Of a stretch of DNA of 64,000 bases, positions 23,514 through 38,871 are shown piece after piece. The DNA lies in contig CAZPHC010000030.1 of the NCBI GenBank assembly GCA_964586155.1, positions 22,102 through 86,101 of the forward strand, written 5' to 3'. Each line of letters starts with the position of its first letter. Position 1 is the stretch's first letter. The notes beneath the pieces are model-generated. The model did no database searches. It was not told the DNA's origin and was given only the letters and a program-made list of their open reading frames with translations. The DNA comes from SXNM01 sp964586155 (GTDB lineage: Bacteria; Myxococcota_A; UBA9042). The position numbers and the translations under genes are program-made.

Positions 23514-25100
23514 CTACTTGCAGCTCGGCTTGAGGGCGCCCTTGCACGCGCCTTCGCCGTCGCAGGCGTCGTCACTCGTGCAGGCGTTGCCGTCATCACA
23601 GGGCGAGCCATCCGGCAACGGCGCCTGGACGCAGCCGGCGGTCGCGTCGCAGCTGGCCGCATGACATGGGCTCTTCGGCTCGCAGCTCAACGGCGTGCCC
23701 TGGCAGAAGCCGAGCGAACACGTCGCGTCGACGATGCACGCCGTGCCCGGATCGCAGGGCACGTTGCTGCCGACGACCGGCGTCGCGACACAGCCGACCG
23801 TGCTGCAGGTCTGCACCTCGCAGGGCTGCCCCTGCGGGCAGGCGTCCTTGCCGACGCAGATGCCGCCGCCGTTGCAGGCGTCGCCGCTGGTGCAAGCGAG
23901 GCCGTCGTCGCACGCGACGCCCTTGCCTGCGTTCTGCGGCTTGCACGCGCCCGCGCCGTCACAGAGGCCGATCGCGCACGGCGGCGTGCCGCCGGGGCAC
24001 GGCGTGTTGAGCGGCTTGGGCGTGGTGGTGCAGGCCCCCGTGGCGCTGCAGGCCGGGATCGTGCACGGCGAGCCGTCCGGACACGAGATGCTGCCCTGGC
24101 AGGTCGCCGTCGCGCCCTGGCCGACGCACACGTCCGCCACGGTGCAGACGCGGCCGTCGTCGCAGAGCGAGCCCTGCAGGCGGTAGGCGCAGCTGGTCAG
24201 GTCGATCGGTGGCGCCTCCCCCGGCAACAGCTTGATCGCGTTGCTGAACTGGCCGTCGGCGCGTTGGACGCGGATCGTCTCGCCCTCTTCGATGAAGGGA
24301 CCGGACCAGACGACGCCCGCCTGCGACCAGCTGACGATCGTCGCTGGCCGCAGGTTGGCGCGCTTGACGAAGCCGCCGATCGGCCCGAGCGCGACGCCAT
24401 CCAGGCGCACATCGGTCGCGCCGTCGCGGGCCGCGCTCGCCAGCATCGGTCGGTCGGGATCGCCCTCGACCTGGCCGTCGTCGATGTTGATGAGCAGCGT
24501 CGTCGGCTCGTCGACCAGCGCGTCCTCGGGGCTGGCGGCGGGTCCTGGCGCGGGGTCGCGCTCCTTCATCGCCAGGGTCTTGCCCGCGAGGCAGGTCGGC
24601 GGCCTGGCCACGACGGCGCAGATCCCGGGGAGCGAGACCGCGAACTCGAACTGGGCGTGGGGCTTGGCCTTGCTCCGTGACGGCGCGAAGGTCGACGCGC
24701 CCTGCACTGCCGTCGCAGGCGCAGGGATGCCTTCGACCCAGAGCGCTGCGCGCGAGTCGGCCCAGACGCGCAGCTCGACGCGCAGCTCGCCCTCGAGGTC
24801 GTTGAGGACAAAGACGTTGTAGTAGTCGTCCGGCATCGGCGCGTCGTCGCGCAAATGCCAGTCGTTGTGGACAAAAAGCCGATCGCCGTCGCGGCCGACG
24901 TGGACGACGGAGAACACGCCCTTGACACCCGCGCTGGGGTACTCGTCGCAGCGGACGCCGTCACCACCATGCAGACCATCGACGAGCAGCCGATCATCAC
25001 ACGCCGCCGCCGGCTCGGAGCAGCCTGCGCTCGCGACGATGGCGACCATCCCGAGGCCGAGCAGCCTGTGCCAACCGTGGTGCGTCGTTCGGTGGCCCAT
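23514..25100 (-). CDS. Lipoprotein with C-terminal Cys-rich CDDG repeats
   Basis: This 528-residue protein has a signal with lipobox VASAGC near residue 27. The middle (about 40-310) looks beta-rich and holds LRVELRVWADSRAALWVEG and TTLLINIDDGQVEGD; I recognise no family. An IPT/TIG-like stretch may occur near residues 225-290 (GATDVRLDGVALGPIGG). The last 210 residues are repeats such as CDDGLACTSGDACNGGGICVG, the same type as in the NHL lipoprotein. It lies 27 bases after the GH57 gene on the same strand and is probably co-transcribed with it, which suggests a carbohydrate-related surface partner. GGGAG precedes the ATG. Confidence 0.78.
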   Translation of the reverse strand: MGHRTTHHGWHRLLGLGMVAIVASAGCSEPAAACDDRLLVDGLHGGDGVRCDEYPSAGVKGVFSVVHVGRDGDRLFVHNDWHLRDDAPMPDDYYNVFVLNDLEGELRVELRVWADSRAALWVEGIPAPATAVQGASTFAPSRSKAKPHAQFEFAVSLPGICAVVARPPTCLAGKTLAMKERDPAPGPAASPEDALVDEPTTLLINIDDGQVEGDPDRPMLASAARDGATDVRLDGVALGPIGGFVKRANLRPATIVSWSQAGVVWSGPFIEEGETIRVQRADGQFSNAIKLLPGEAPPIDLTSCAYRLQGSLCDDGRVCTVADVCVGQGATATCQGSISCPDGSPCTIPACSATGACTTTPKPLNTPCPGGTPPCAIGLCDGAGACKPQNAGKGVACDDGLACTSGDACNGGGICVGKDACPQGQPCEVQTCSTVGCVATPVVGSNVPCDPGTACIVDATCSLGFCQGTPLSCEPKSPCHAASCDATAGCVQAPLPDGSPCDDGNACTSDDACDGEGACKGALKPSCK

Positions 25101-25127
25101 GGCGGACTCCCGGCGGCGGCCGCCGCG

Positions 25128-28100
25128 TCAACTCTCCGTGATCTTGGTCGACTGTCCGGCGGTGCCCGAAGGCTGGGGCCGATCAGCGAAGATGTCCTGG
25201 ATCCGCATCTTGGTCTTGCTCGGGTCCTTGGTGACCTCGAGGCCCCGCTCCGTCAGCGGGAACTCCTCGGTTCCACCCCACTTTCCCTCGTCCTTGGGCA
25301 AGCCCACCGTGTACTTGTAGCGGACGGACGTGCCGCGCGGGAAGTCGAAGACGCCGGTCCAGATCTTGTCGCCGGCGACCTTGTCGCCCTCCTTGCCGTC
25401 GTCCCGCAGCGCGACCTTGTTCGGCACCCACTTGGTCTTCATGCCGAGCTTGGGGTGGTTGCCCGTGATGTAGACGATGCCCTTGCCCTTGGGCGGGGGG
25501 AACGTCTCGATCCAGCCAAAGAGGTCGAGCTTGATGGCGCTCTCGCTGACGTCGACCTCGAAGGTGCAGAAGATCGCGTTCGTCGCGTCTTCGACCAGGT
25601 ACTTCGACTCGAGCGTCGGGGCGGTGTCGACGTTCTTGCCGTTCTTGCGGTAGGCCAGCCGGACCTCGATCGGATCGCCCTTGACCAGGCCGAGGTCGGC
25701 CCACGGCAACAGCACCTCGATCAGCTTGCCGCCCGCGACGGGGCCGCCGACGGTCCCGGTGAAGGACGAGGTCGGCGTCGACTCCCACGCGGTGCTGCCA
25801 TCGGATTTGCGCCACTCGGGCGTCGCCTTGCCGCCGCCGATGACCACGCGCAGCTCGCGCGCGGCGCCCTTGCCCTTCATCGCCAGCGCCAGGCCGCCGC
25901 GTCCGGTGGCCACCGCGGGATCCTCCTGGAACTGCCCGGTCTTGGCGTCGATGATGTGCTTGTGCCCAAGGTAGACCAGCAGCTCGCCGTTGGCGTTGCT
26001 CAGGTCGAAGTTGTGCTGCACGCCGAGGTACAGGCCCTTGTCGTCCCAGCCGTAGAAGACCGTCGCGATCCAATCGTCCGGGTTGGCCTGGGCGTCGTTG
26101 GTGTCCGAGTCGAAGAAGAAGCCGCCTTGCGCGCCCCACTCGCTCTCGTTGGGCAGCAGCTTGCCGTCGAGCACCGGCGGCGCGGTGAACGGCCCGGGCG
26201 GCACCTGCTCTGTCGCCTGGATCAGCGGCTTGAAGTCGGGCAGCGGGATCTCGGCCTTGCCCTGCAGCTTCAACGCCGCGTTCATGTGCTTGTACATGCC
26301 CGCCAGGTGGGTGCGGAACGCCTGATCGAAGGGCGAGTCGTCGTTGGACGGGCTGGTCATGTCGGCGCCGTACCACCAGAACCAATCCGAGCCCTCGGCG
26401 GCGTACATCTCGTCCCAGGCGAACCAGACCTCGTGATTCAGCGTGCCTGGCGCGTTCGGCGGCGGCGTGTACGGATCAGGCTGCGGCAGTCCGGACGCCT
26501 GCAGCGCCTTGCGCGCCGTCAGCAGGTAGCCCCATGCGGCGTTCTCCTCGCTCTCGCCGATCCAGACCGCGAAATTGCCGCCGATCCAGCTTCCTGGGAA
26601 CAGCGGCTCGAGCTCCGGCAGCTTCGCCAGGGGATGCGGCGGCACGTTGCGCGTCGGGTTGCCGTCGATGTACTCCGAGCCCGTGACGGTGATCAGCTCG
26701 CCGGACTCCTGCAGCGCGCTCAACTTGCTGTAGAGCTTCTGGAAGAAGCCGACGCCGTCGTGCTCGACAGCGAAGGTCTCCCAGGCGTTCTCGCCGTCGA
26801 GGATCAGCGTGATCACGCGGTCCGCCGCGCCGAAGACCGGGGCCTGGGACGTCACGTTCTTGATCAGGTCGTTCGCGGCGTCCTCGCCGCTGAGGCCCTG
26901 GTACTTGAAGCCGATGTCGTTGGACTGGTTGGTGTTGCGGAAAAAGACGCCCAGCTCGTCGCTGGCGTCGCCGGCGTCGCCGCTGGCCTTGTCGACGTCG
27001 ACCATGAAGGGGCCGACCGGCGCGCCTCCCGGCGTCTGGCCCGACTTCTCCATCACCTGCTGGTCGGTCGCGACCCAGGTCACGCCGTGCTTGACGAAGT
27101 GCTGGACGACGTCCTCGGCCACCGAGCCCTCGCCGGGCCACATGCCGTGCGGCTTGAAGCCGAACGTCTGCTGGAAGTACGCCACCGCGCGGCCGACCTG
27201 CGCCGCCGCGTCGCTGGGGTAGGCGTAGGTCTGCGCCGGCTTCGGATCGAAGGGCTGGCCCTGGGCCATGAGGTTGGTGTCTTGCACCAACGGCAGGATC
27301 GGGTGGTAGTAGGGCGTCGTCGTCAACTCGATCTGGCCCGTCGGCTGGCCCTTGCTGCCGAGCTCGGTCCGGTACGCCATCTGCTTGTGGATCGGCACCA
27401 CCGCGGCCATGATCTTGTATTCTTCCGCGACGATGCGGTTGGCCAGCTGCTCGCTGAGCGGCACCTTCAGCTGGAAGGTCCCGTCCGGCTTGGCGGCGAT
27501 GATGTCGGTGAGATCCACGGTCTCGCCCGTCGCCAGCTTGACCGGCCCGAGCAGGAAGTCCGGATCCATCCAGGCCAGCTCGAACCAGATCTTGAGGCCG
27601 AGGTAGTCCTGCTGGGTCAGGGTCGCCGGGTTCTTGTCGCGCAGCGCCGCGTAATCGGGGAAGCGCTTCATCAGCACCGGCGAGGTCGAGACGCAGGACC
27701 AGGGGTCGGCGTAGAGCAAGCCGAGTTGCTTCTCGGTCGCGGCCTGCGGCGTGGGCGAGGGCTCGAGCAGCAGGTCGATCCAGGGATCGGTCCTGCCCTT
27801 CCACTTGGCCAGGAACGCGGCGGTGTCGACCGTATTGGTCTTGGTGTTGACGAAAGGCCCGAGGCGCTCGACGTAGTAGGCCTGCAGCTGCGCGAGCAGC
27901 ACCGCCGTCAGGTTCATCGTCAGGTGCACGTCGGGGAACGGCAGCAGCCGCGACGCCATGTCGTAGTAGTCCTTGGTCGCGTGCTTGCGCACCCACGGCG
28001 AGGTGAGCTGGCCGGCGATCGGGTCCTCATAGGTCGGCTGGTGCTGGTGGAACAGCAAGTGCAGGTAGACGGTCCGCTTGATGATCGCCTTGCGCTTGCT

Positions 28101-28841
28101 GCCGTCGAGCGGCTCGTCGTCGATCGCGACGAGGCCCTTGACCAGCGCGGTGTAGGTCAGCGAGGGGTTGATCTTGACGTTGGGATCGAGCTTGAGCGCG
28201 ACGAAGCGCGGATCGTCAGCCAACGCGGCGCTCAGCACCGGCACGGTCGAGGCGTTCGAGCCCTGGATCGTGTAGACCTTGGCGCAGGCCGAAGTGCCGC
28301 TGCACAGCGCGCTGGCGGCCGTCGGCGGCTTGTTGAAGCGCACACGCACGCCGACACCGTCGGGCGAGAACGCGCTCTCGACCTTGAGCGTACCCGCAGG
28401 CCAACTCGGCGTGACGTCGGCGCTGGTGGTGTCGCCCGCGTCGACCGCGGCGTCAGCGCTGTCCGCCCCCGTGTCGGCGGTGTCGGCGAGCGTGTCACCG
28501 CCGTCGTCGACAGAGGCCGCATCCTCCGCGACGGCGCCGTCGTCGGGCGTGGCGACATCACCTGCGACATCCAGCGGATCGGCGGCGTCGGGCGCCGACG
28601 TGTCGAGCGCTGCGGCGCTGTCGAAGCTGCCGACGTCGCCGACGTCGAGACCAGCTGCGCCATCGAGCGCCTGGTTGTAGATCGCGGCGGCGTTGTTGCC
28701 GCCCGGGCCCGCCGACGGCAGGCCGTTGCGAGCCTGTTCGCCGGGCATCTCGGCGCAGCCGCCCACGAGCGCGGCGAGCGCGGCGAGCGCGGCGGCCGCG
28801 ACGGCGCCAACGGACGGCAATCGGGCTGAACGAATCGACAT
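25128..28841 (-). CDS. Glycoside hydrolase family 57 lipoprotein (amylopullulanase-like)
   Basis: This 1237-residue protein has lipobox LVGGC near residue 31 and a D/A-rich spacer. An Ig-like SbsA-type domain follows at about 155-245 and then the GH57 catalytic region. The conserved GH57 blocks are present: HQHQP (about 264), QIELTTTPYYHP (about 504), MWPGEGSVAED with the nucleophile Glu (about 569) and LILDGENAWE with the acid/base Asp (about 682). Two probable binding domains end the chain: a DOMON/CBM9-like sandwich (LDGKLLPNESEW) and a CBM20/48-like starch-binding domain (VYITGNHPKLG). It should cut alpha-1,4 or alpha-1,6 glucans outside the cell. GAGGAGG precedes the ATG. Confidence 0.9.
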   Translation of the reverse strand: MSIRSARLPSVGAVAAAALAALAALVGGCAEMPGEQARNGLPSAGPGGNNAAAIYNQALDGAAGLDVGDVGSFDSAAALDTSAPDAADPLDVAGDVATPDDGAVAEDAASVDDGGDTLADTADTGADSADAAVDAGDTTSADVTPSWPAGTLKVESAFSPDGVGVRVRFNKPPTAASALCSGTSACAKVYTIQGSNASTVPVLSAALADDPRFVALKLDPNVKINPSLTYTALVKGLVAIDDEPLDGSKRKAIIKRTVYLHLLFHQHQPTYEDPIAGQLTSPWVRKHATKDYYDMASRLLPFPDVHLTMNLTAVLLAQLQAYYVERLGPFVNTKTNTVDTAAFLAKWKGRTDPWIDLLLEPSPTPQAATEKQLGLLYADPWSCVSTSPVLMKRFPDYAALRDKNPATLTQQDYLGLKIWFELAWMDPDFLLGPVKLATGETVDLTDIIAAKPDGTFQLKVPLSEQLANRIVAEEYKIMAAVVPIHKQMAYRTELGSKGQPTGQIELTTTPYYHPILPLVQDTNLMAQGQPFDPKPAQTYAYPSDAAAQVGRAVAYFQQTFGFKPHGMWPGEGSVAEDVVQHFVKHGVTWVATDQQVMEKSGQTPGGAPVGPFMVDVDKASGDAGDASDELGVFFRNTNQSNDIGFKYQGLSGEDAANDLIKNVTSQAPVFGAADRVITLILDGENAWETFAVEHDGVGFFQKLYSKLSALQESGELITVTGSEYIDGNPTRNVPPHPLAKLPELEPLFPGSWIGGNFAVWIGESEENAAWGYLLTARKALQASGLPQPDPYTPPPNAPGTLNHEVWFAWDEMYAAEGSDWFWWYGADMTSPSNDDSPFDQAFRTHLAGMYKHMNAALKLQGKAEIPLPDFKPLIQATEQVPPGPFTAPPVLDGKLLPNESEWGAQGGFFFDSDTNDAQANPDDWIATVFYGWDDKGLYLGVQHNFDLSNANGELLVYLGHKHIIDAKTGQFQEDPAVATGRGGLALAMKGKGAARELRVVIGGGKATPEWRKSDGSTAWESTPTSSFTGTVGGPVAGGKLIEVLLPWADLGLVKGDPIEVRLAYRKNGKNVDTAPTLESKYLVEDATNAIFCTFEVDVSESAIKLDLFGWIETFPPPKGKGIVYITGNHPKLGMKTKWVPNKVALRDDGKEGDKVAGDKIWTGVFDFPRGTSVRYKYTVGLPKDEGKWGGTEEFPLTERGLEVTKDPSKTKMRIQDIFADRPQPSGTAGQSTKITES

Positions 28842-28861
28842 CTCCTGACCTCCTCGAGCCG

Positions 28862-28867
28862 AAGATA
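28862..28867 (-). promoter_or_regulatory. Candidate extended -10 for the GH57 gene
   Basis: On the minus strand TGCTATCTT forms a TGn extended -10 directly after the upstream terminator hairpin. The distance to the ATG is 20 bases, which would give a short leader containing the ribosome-binding site. Confidence 0.3.
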
Positions 28868-28903
28868 GCAGAGCCGTCCGGCCGCGTCGCGGGTGCAAAC
28901 GCA

Positions 28904-28937
28904 AACGGCCGCCGCATCTCGCGATGCGGCGGCCGTT
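28904..28937 (-). terminator. Rho-independent terminator of the cytochrome gene
   Basis: A perfect 14-base-pair inverted repeat (AACGGCCGCCGCAT, 28904-28917; ATGCGGCGGCCGTT, 28924-28937) encloses a six-base loop. Read on the minus strand the stem is followed by TGCGTTTGC, so the end of the stem and the tail are T-rich. It lies 39 bases after the cytochrome stop codon and separates that gene from the GH57 operon. Confidence 0.75.
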
Positions 28938-28975
28938 GCAGGTCGGAGGCTCCCGACGGGACGCGGGGCCGTGGC

Positions 28976-31201
28976 CTAGAGCGTCAGCAGGTACGCGATC
29001 AGGTCGGACTTCTGCGCCTTGGTCAGGTGCGAGGTGTTGCCCATCTTGCCGCTGGTGCGCGACAGCACCTCCGAGAGCGTCGCGGCGCTGCCGTCATGCA
29101 GGTACGGCGCCGTGTGGAACAGGCCACGCAGGCTCGGCGTGTTGAAGCGCACATCTGGCTTGCCGTTGACCAATCCGCCCTGGAATTCGCGCACCGTCAG
29201 CTCGACCTTGGTCGCGGTGCCGACGTCCCAGACCTTGCCGTCGGTGGTGGTGTCGCCGCCGTGGCAGCTGGCGCAGCCGACCGTCGGATCTTCGAAGAGC
29301 TTGCGACCGCGCTCCTGCTGCTCGGTCAGGCCGGTCGCGGCCAGGTGCGGGTTCGGCGGCGGCACCAGGCCAAAGAGCAAGAACTGCTCGAGCGAGTCGA
29401 GCTCCTTGGCATCCAGGCCAACGCCACCCATGCGCTCGATGGTGCGGTCCATGTTCGTCTGCAGGTGGTCCTCGGTGCCAGCCCAGTTGAACGGGCCGGT
29501 GCCTTGCAGGCGACCCGCGAGCGCGGGCGTCTGGCGCGGACCGTCTGCGACGAACCAGGTCTGCTTGTCCTCGTCGCCCTCGAGGTGGCACGAGGCACAA
29601 GCGAAGCGCCCCGCCTCGCTGATCTTGTCGTTGCCCGAGAACGTGAACAGGCGGCGACCGAGGCGTGCCGCCTCCGGCAGCGTGTCCTTGCCGAAGACGG
29701 CCTCACGCTTGGTGAGCAGGGTCAGCGGACCGTCCATCAGCTGCGGCGGCTGCTTGCCGGCGCCCGGGTACGCCTTGACCACCGTCTGCAGCAGCGGCTG
29801 CAGATCGACCTCGCCGACGGTGAACGAATGGGCGTTGAGCACGTACAGCGTCTGGCCATCGGCCGACAGCGTCAGCGCGCGCGGGGCCTGGCCGACGCGG
29901 ATCTCCGCGATCGGGTACGCCATCGGGTCGCCGAGCGCCGTGTTGAGCACCAGGATGTTGTCGCTGCCCATCGCGGCCACGAAGGCGATGGTCGCCTTGT
30001 CGTGGTGGACGATGTCGTGCGGCTGATCGAAGCGCGCGAGGAAGTTGCGGCCGGTCTCGGGGTCCGCGATCGCGAACTCGAGCACCATCGGCGTGTTCGC
30101 CGTGCCGACGGGCGTCACCGCCACCTCGACCGGGCGGATCGGCGTGGTCTCGGTGCAGCTGGGGCCCGACGAACCGTAGCCACCCGACGACGTGTTGCCC
30201 GCCTTGTCGATGCCCTGTGGCATGAAGGCGTTGTTGAGCACGGTCGACTCGTCGCCGGGCGAGACCAGCACGTGCGCGACGAGCGCGTCACCGGTCTCGG
30301 GCGAAACGGTCGACGAGATGGCCCGCCATTGCTTCAGCTGCGAACCCTCGTTGCGCATGGCCGGGTTCGAGGACCGCAGCAGGACGTTGTGCGGGACCGC
30401 GGCGCTGCCCTTGGCCGGATCGTATTGCACGAGCGTGGCGGGGCCGTGGGTGTGGCTGATCGCGAGCTGCACCTTGCCCTGGACGGCAGCGAGCGCGACG
30501 GCGGTGATCGAGCGCGGCGACGCCGACGTCTCGATGCTGTCGATCTCCTTGCCGTCCAGCGTGTTGAGCACGGCGACGCGCGACTCGCCGGCGAGGCCGA
30601 CAAAGAGCAGCTTGCCATCGGGCGAGAGCGCGAGGCCGATCGGCTCGACGCCGACCGGGAACTGCGCGGTGACCTGCAGGGTGTTGGTGTCGAGCCGGGC
30701 GACCGTGCCCGAGTGGCGGACGCCGACGAACGCGATGCCATCGGCGCCGATGACGATGTTGTCCGGGCGGGCACCGACGGGGATCGTGGTCTTGAGCGCC
30801 ATGGTCTTGGCGTCGAGCACCGCGACAGCGCCGTTGTCGGTGTCGACCGCGAACAGACGACCGTTCGACTCGGCGAGGCCGTGGGCCGACGAGCCGCGGT
30901 GGGCGACGTTCCGCACCATCTCGCGCGGGGCGAAGGGCTTGGTCTTCAGGACGACCGGCGCGAGGCCGTCGACCACGCCGTCCGGGGCCTGGCAGATGTC
31001 GAGCATGGGCGGATCGTCGATGAAGCTGGGTCCACAGCCCGAGGCGACCGACAGGCCAGCGCCGAGCGCCAGGGCCGTCGCGCCCTGTGACCAAGGGGCG
31101 GGCGACCGGCGGCGGGTGGCGACCTCCTGACGCAGCGGCGGACGCGCGTCGGGATGGAGCAGCTGCCAGCCACGCTGGCGGAACCAATGAGAAATGGCCA
31201 T
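28976..31201 (-). CDS. Di-heme cytochrome c / beta-propeller lipoprotein (MauG/CcpA-like)
   Basis: This 741-residue protein has a long arginine-rich N-terminus and a lipobox VASGC near residue 57. Residues about 90-480 hold YVTN-type propeller blades (VPVGARPDNIVIGADG-like, PIGLALSPDGKLLFVGL, PRALTLSADGQTLYVLN). The C-terminal part is a di-heme cytochrome: CASCH near 537 and CASCH near 642, with LRGLFHTAPYLHDGSAATLSEVL typical of the MauG/cytochrome c peroxidase superfamily. Two CxxCH motifs bind heme covalently. The likely role is electron transfer or oxidation at the cell surface; peroxidase activity is not established. Ribosome-binding GGAG lies nine bases upstream. Confidence 0.85.
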   Translation of the reverse strand: MAISHWFRQRGWQLLHPDARPPLRQEVATRRRSPAPWSQGATALALGAGLSVASGCGPSFIDDPPMLDICQAPDGVVDGLAPVVLKTKPFAPREMVRNVAHRGSSAHGLAESNGRLFAVDTDNGAVAVLDAKTMALKTTIPVGARPDNIVIGADGIAFVGVRHSGTVARLDTNTLQVTAQFPVGVEPIGLALSPDGKLLFVGLAGESRVAVLNTLDGKEIDSIETSASPRSITAVALAAVQGKVQLAISHTHGPATLVQYDPAKGSAAVPHNVLLRSSNPAMRNEGSQLKQWRAISSTVSPETGDALVAHVLVSPGDESTVLNNAFMPQGIDKAGNTSSGGYGSSGPSCTETTPIRPVEVAVTPVGTANTPMVLEFAIADPETGRNFLARFDQPHDIVHHDKATIAFVAAMGSDNILVLNTALGDPMAYPIAEIRVGQAPRALTLSADGQTLYVLNAHSFTVGEVDLQPLLQTVVKAYPGAGKQPPQLMDGPLTLLTKREAVFGKDTLPEAARLGRRLFTFSGNDKISEAGRFACASCHLEGDEDKQTWFVADGPRQTPALAGRLQGTGPFNWAGTEDHLQTNMDRTIERMGGVGLDAKELDSLEQFLLFGLVPPPNPHLAATGLTEQQERGRKLFEDPTVGCASCHGGDTTTDGKVWDVGTATKVELTVREFQGGLVNGKPDVRFNTPSLRGLFHTAPYLHDGSAATLSEVLSRTSGKMGNTSHLTKAQKSDLIAYLLTL

Positions 31202-31534
31202 CGAGGCACTCCAGTTGCGGCCGGGGGGGCCGCGCGTACCGGTCCAGACCCCGCCTGGACCGCCCTGCACACCGGTTGCAGTCTCGCGCCGACTTCCGTC
31301 AGGACGCGCCCGCGATCTCTTCACCCGCGCCGATATTGCCACCTCCCCGCGTGGAGTGCGAGCGGCATTTTTGTCAGCGAACATGGCATCGATGTCATGG
31401 ACAGCGCACCATGGACAGGCGGGTCGGCGCGCAGGATGCTTCCCGTCGCGCTGGGCTGACCGGGCGCGCAGCCCGGCGGATCGCGGCCACAGACCGACAC
31501 GGTCTGGGACCTGACAGGGAGAACGCGCGCGACG
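31202..31534. other. Divergent intergenic region with two tandem hairpins
   Basis: These 333 bases separate the cytochrome and MBL lipoprotein starts, and I see no gene. Near the MBL start are two stem-loops in a row: CGGGC/GCCCG (31461-31475) and CAGACC/GGTCTG (31490-31506), each with a five-base loop. They could lie in the MBL leader. I find no convincing promoter on either strand. Confidence 0.4.
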
Positions 31535-32575
31535 ATGACTGCATTCACCACCTCTCGATGGTCTCTGTTTTTCAACGGATTGCGCGCAAGCACCGCCGCA
31601 ATGGCCGTCCTTGCCGGCCTCGCCATGCCGCCTGGCTGCGACCGGGGGACCGACGGGCCCGGCGACGACGCCGCGCTGGGCGGCGACTCGGCGGTGGCCG
31701 GGGACGCCACCGACGCTGCCAGCGCCAGCGACGCGAGCAGCAGCGACGGCCAGGGCGGGGACGTCGGGGCCGTCGTGTCGCCGTTGCAGCCGCCTGCTGG
31801 TGGCTACGCGGCGGTCTTCCTCGACGTCGGCCAGGGCGACGCCACGTTGCTGATCGCCGCGACGGGCGAGGTCGCGCTCATCGACGGCGGAGTGAGCAAG
31901 CCCGTGCTGGCCAAACGCCTGGCCCGGCTCGGCCTGACGCGCGTCGACGTGATCGTCGCGACCCACGCCGACGCGGATCACATCACCGGCCTGCCCGAAG
32001 CGCTGGCGGACTACGAGGTGGGCCGGATCCTGTGGAACGGCGTCAGCAAGGGCACGCAGATCTTCGACGCCTTCCTCGCCGCGGCCAAGGCCGAGCCCGG
32101 CGCGAAGCTGATCGTGGCCCGGCGTGGCGATAGCTTCGCCTTCGGCAACCTCCAGCTCGAGATCCTGCACCCCGGGCCCGGCGCCGACACCTCGGACGAC
32201 CACAACAACGAGAGCGTCGTGATCCAGACGGGCTGTTCGGGCGGCTGGCTGCTGATGATGGGCGACGCCGAGCATCCGGCCGAAGAGGAGATGATCGCGG
32301 CCGGCGTCTTGTCCGACGTCGACGTGCTGCATGCGGCGCACCATGGATCGTCGACCGGGTCGGGACCTGCGTTCCTGGCCAAGGTCCAGCCCGAGGTCGC
32401 CGTGATCAGCGCCGGTGCCGAGAACGCCTACGGCCATCCCGACAAGGAGGTCGTCGATCGCTTCAAGGCGCTGGGCGCCACCATCTGGCGCACGGACATC
32501 GGTTGGGATGACGACTCGGTCTGGATGCACGCCGACTGCAAGGGCGGCCTGAGCTTTGGCCGCGTCGGCCAGTAG
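31535..32575 (+). CDS. ComEC/Rec2-type metallo-beta-lactamase-fold lipoprotein
   Basis: This 346-residue protein has a signal ending MPPGC near residue 35, followed directly by Asp, and then an Asp/Ala/Ser spacer to about residue 85. The catalytic domain starts AAVFLDVGQGDATLL and has the metal motif THADADH (143-149), a later His in NNESVVI, GDAEHPAEEEM and HAAHHGSS. This order is that of the C-terminal nuclease-like domain of ComEC competence proteins, which in some species degrades one DNA strand. Here it stands alone, without the ComEC channel. If Asp at +2 works as in E. coli, the protein stays on the inner membrane facing the periplasm. Substrate unproven. Confidence 0.85.
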   Translation: MTAFTTSRWSLFFNGLRASTAAMAVLAGLAMPPGCDRGTDGPGDDAALGGDSAVAGDATDAASASDASSSDGQGGDVGAVVSPLQPPAGGYAAVFLDVGQGDATLLIAATGEVALIDGGVSKPVLAKRLARLGLTRVDVIVATHADADHITGLPEALADYEVGRILWNGVSKGTQIFDAFLAAAKAEPGAKLIVARRGDSFAFGNLQLEILHPGPGADTSDDHNNESVVIQTGCSGGWLLMMGDAEHPAEEEMIAAGVLSDVDVLHAAHHGSSTGSGPAFLAKVQPEVAVISAGAENAYGHPDKEVVDRFKALGATIWRTDIGWDDDSVWMHADCKGGLSFGRVGQ

Positions 32576-32601
32576 CGCCCCGACCAGCGCCGGCCGGGGC
32601 G
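32576..32601. terminator. Hairpin after the MBL gene
   Basis: CGCCCCG (32576-32582) pairs with CGGGGCG (32595-32601), starting right after the MBL stop codon and before the convergent stop at 32632. No U-tract is present. Confidence 0.35.
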
Positions 32602-32631
32602 TGAGCGGCGCGCGCAGGCGCGAAGCGGACG

Positions 32632-38751
<6,120 letters not shown>

Positions 38752-38871
38752 CTTGACCTCGTCTGCAACTTGCGGCCCGGATCTTGCGTCGAAACGCCTG
38801 ATGATGGAAGAAACTTGGAGCGTTGCGCCCCGACCGCAGGTTTCGCGGTGTTGCAACGCCCTGGAGCAGCC

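Noticed and set aside
24855..28829. A long plus-strand open frame opposite the GH57 gene
   Set aside because: GC-rich codon bias leaves the antisense frame open. The GH57 frame has signal, catalytic motifs and a ribosome-binding site; the other has none.
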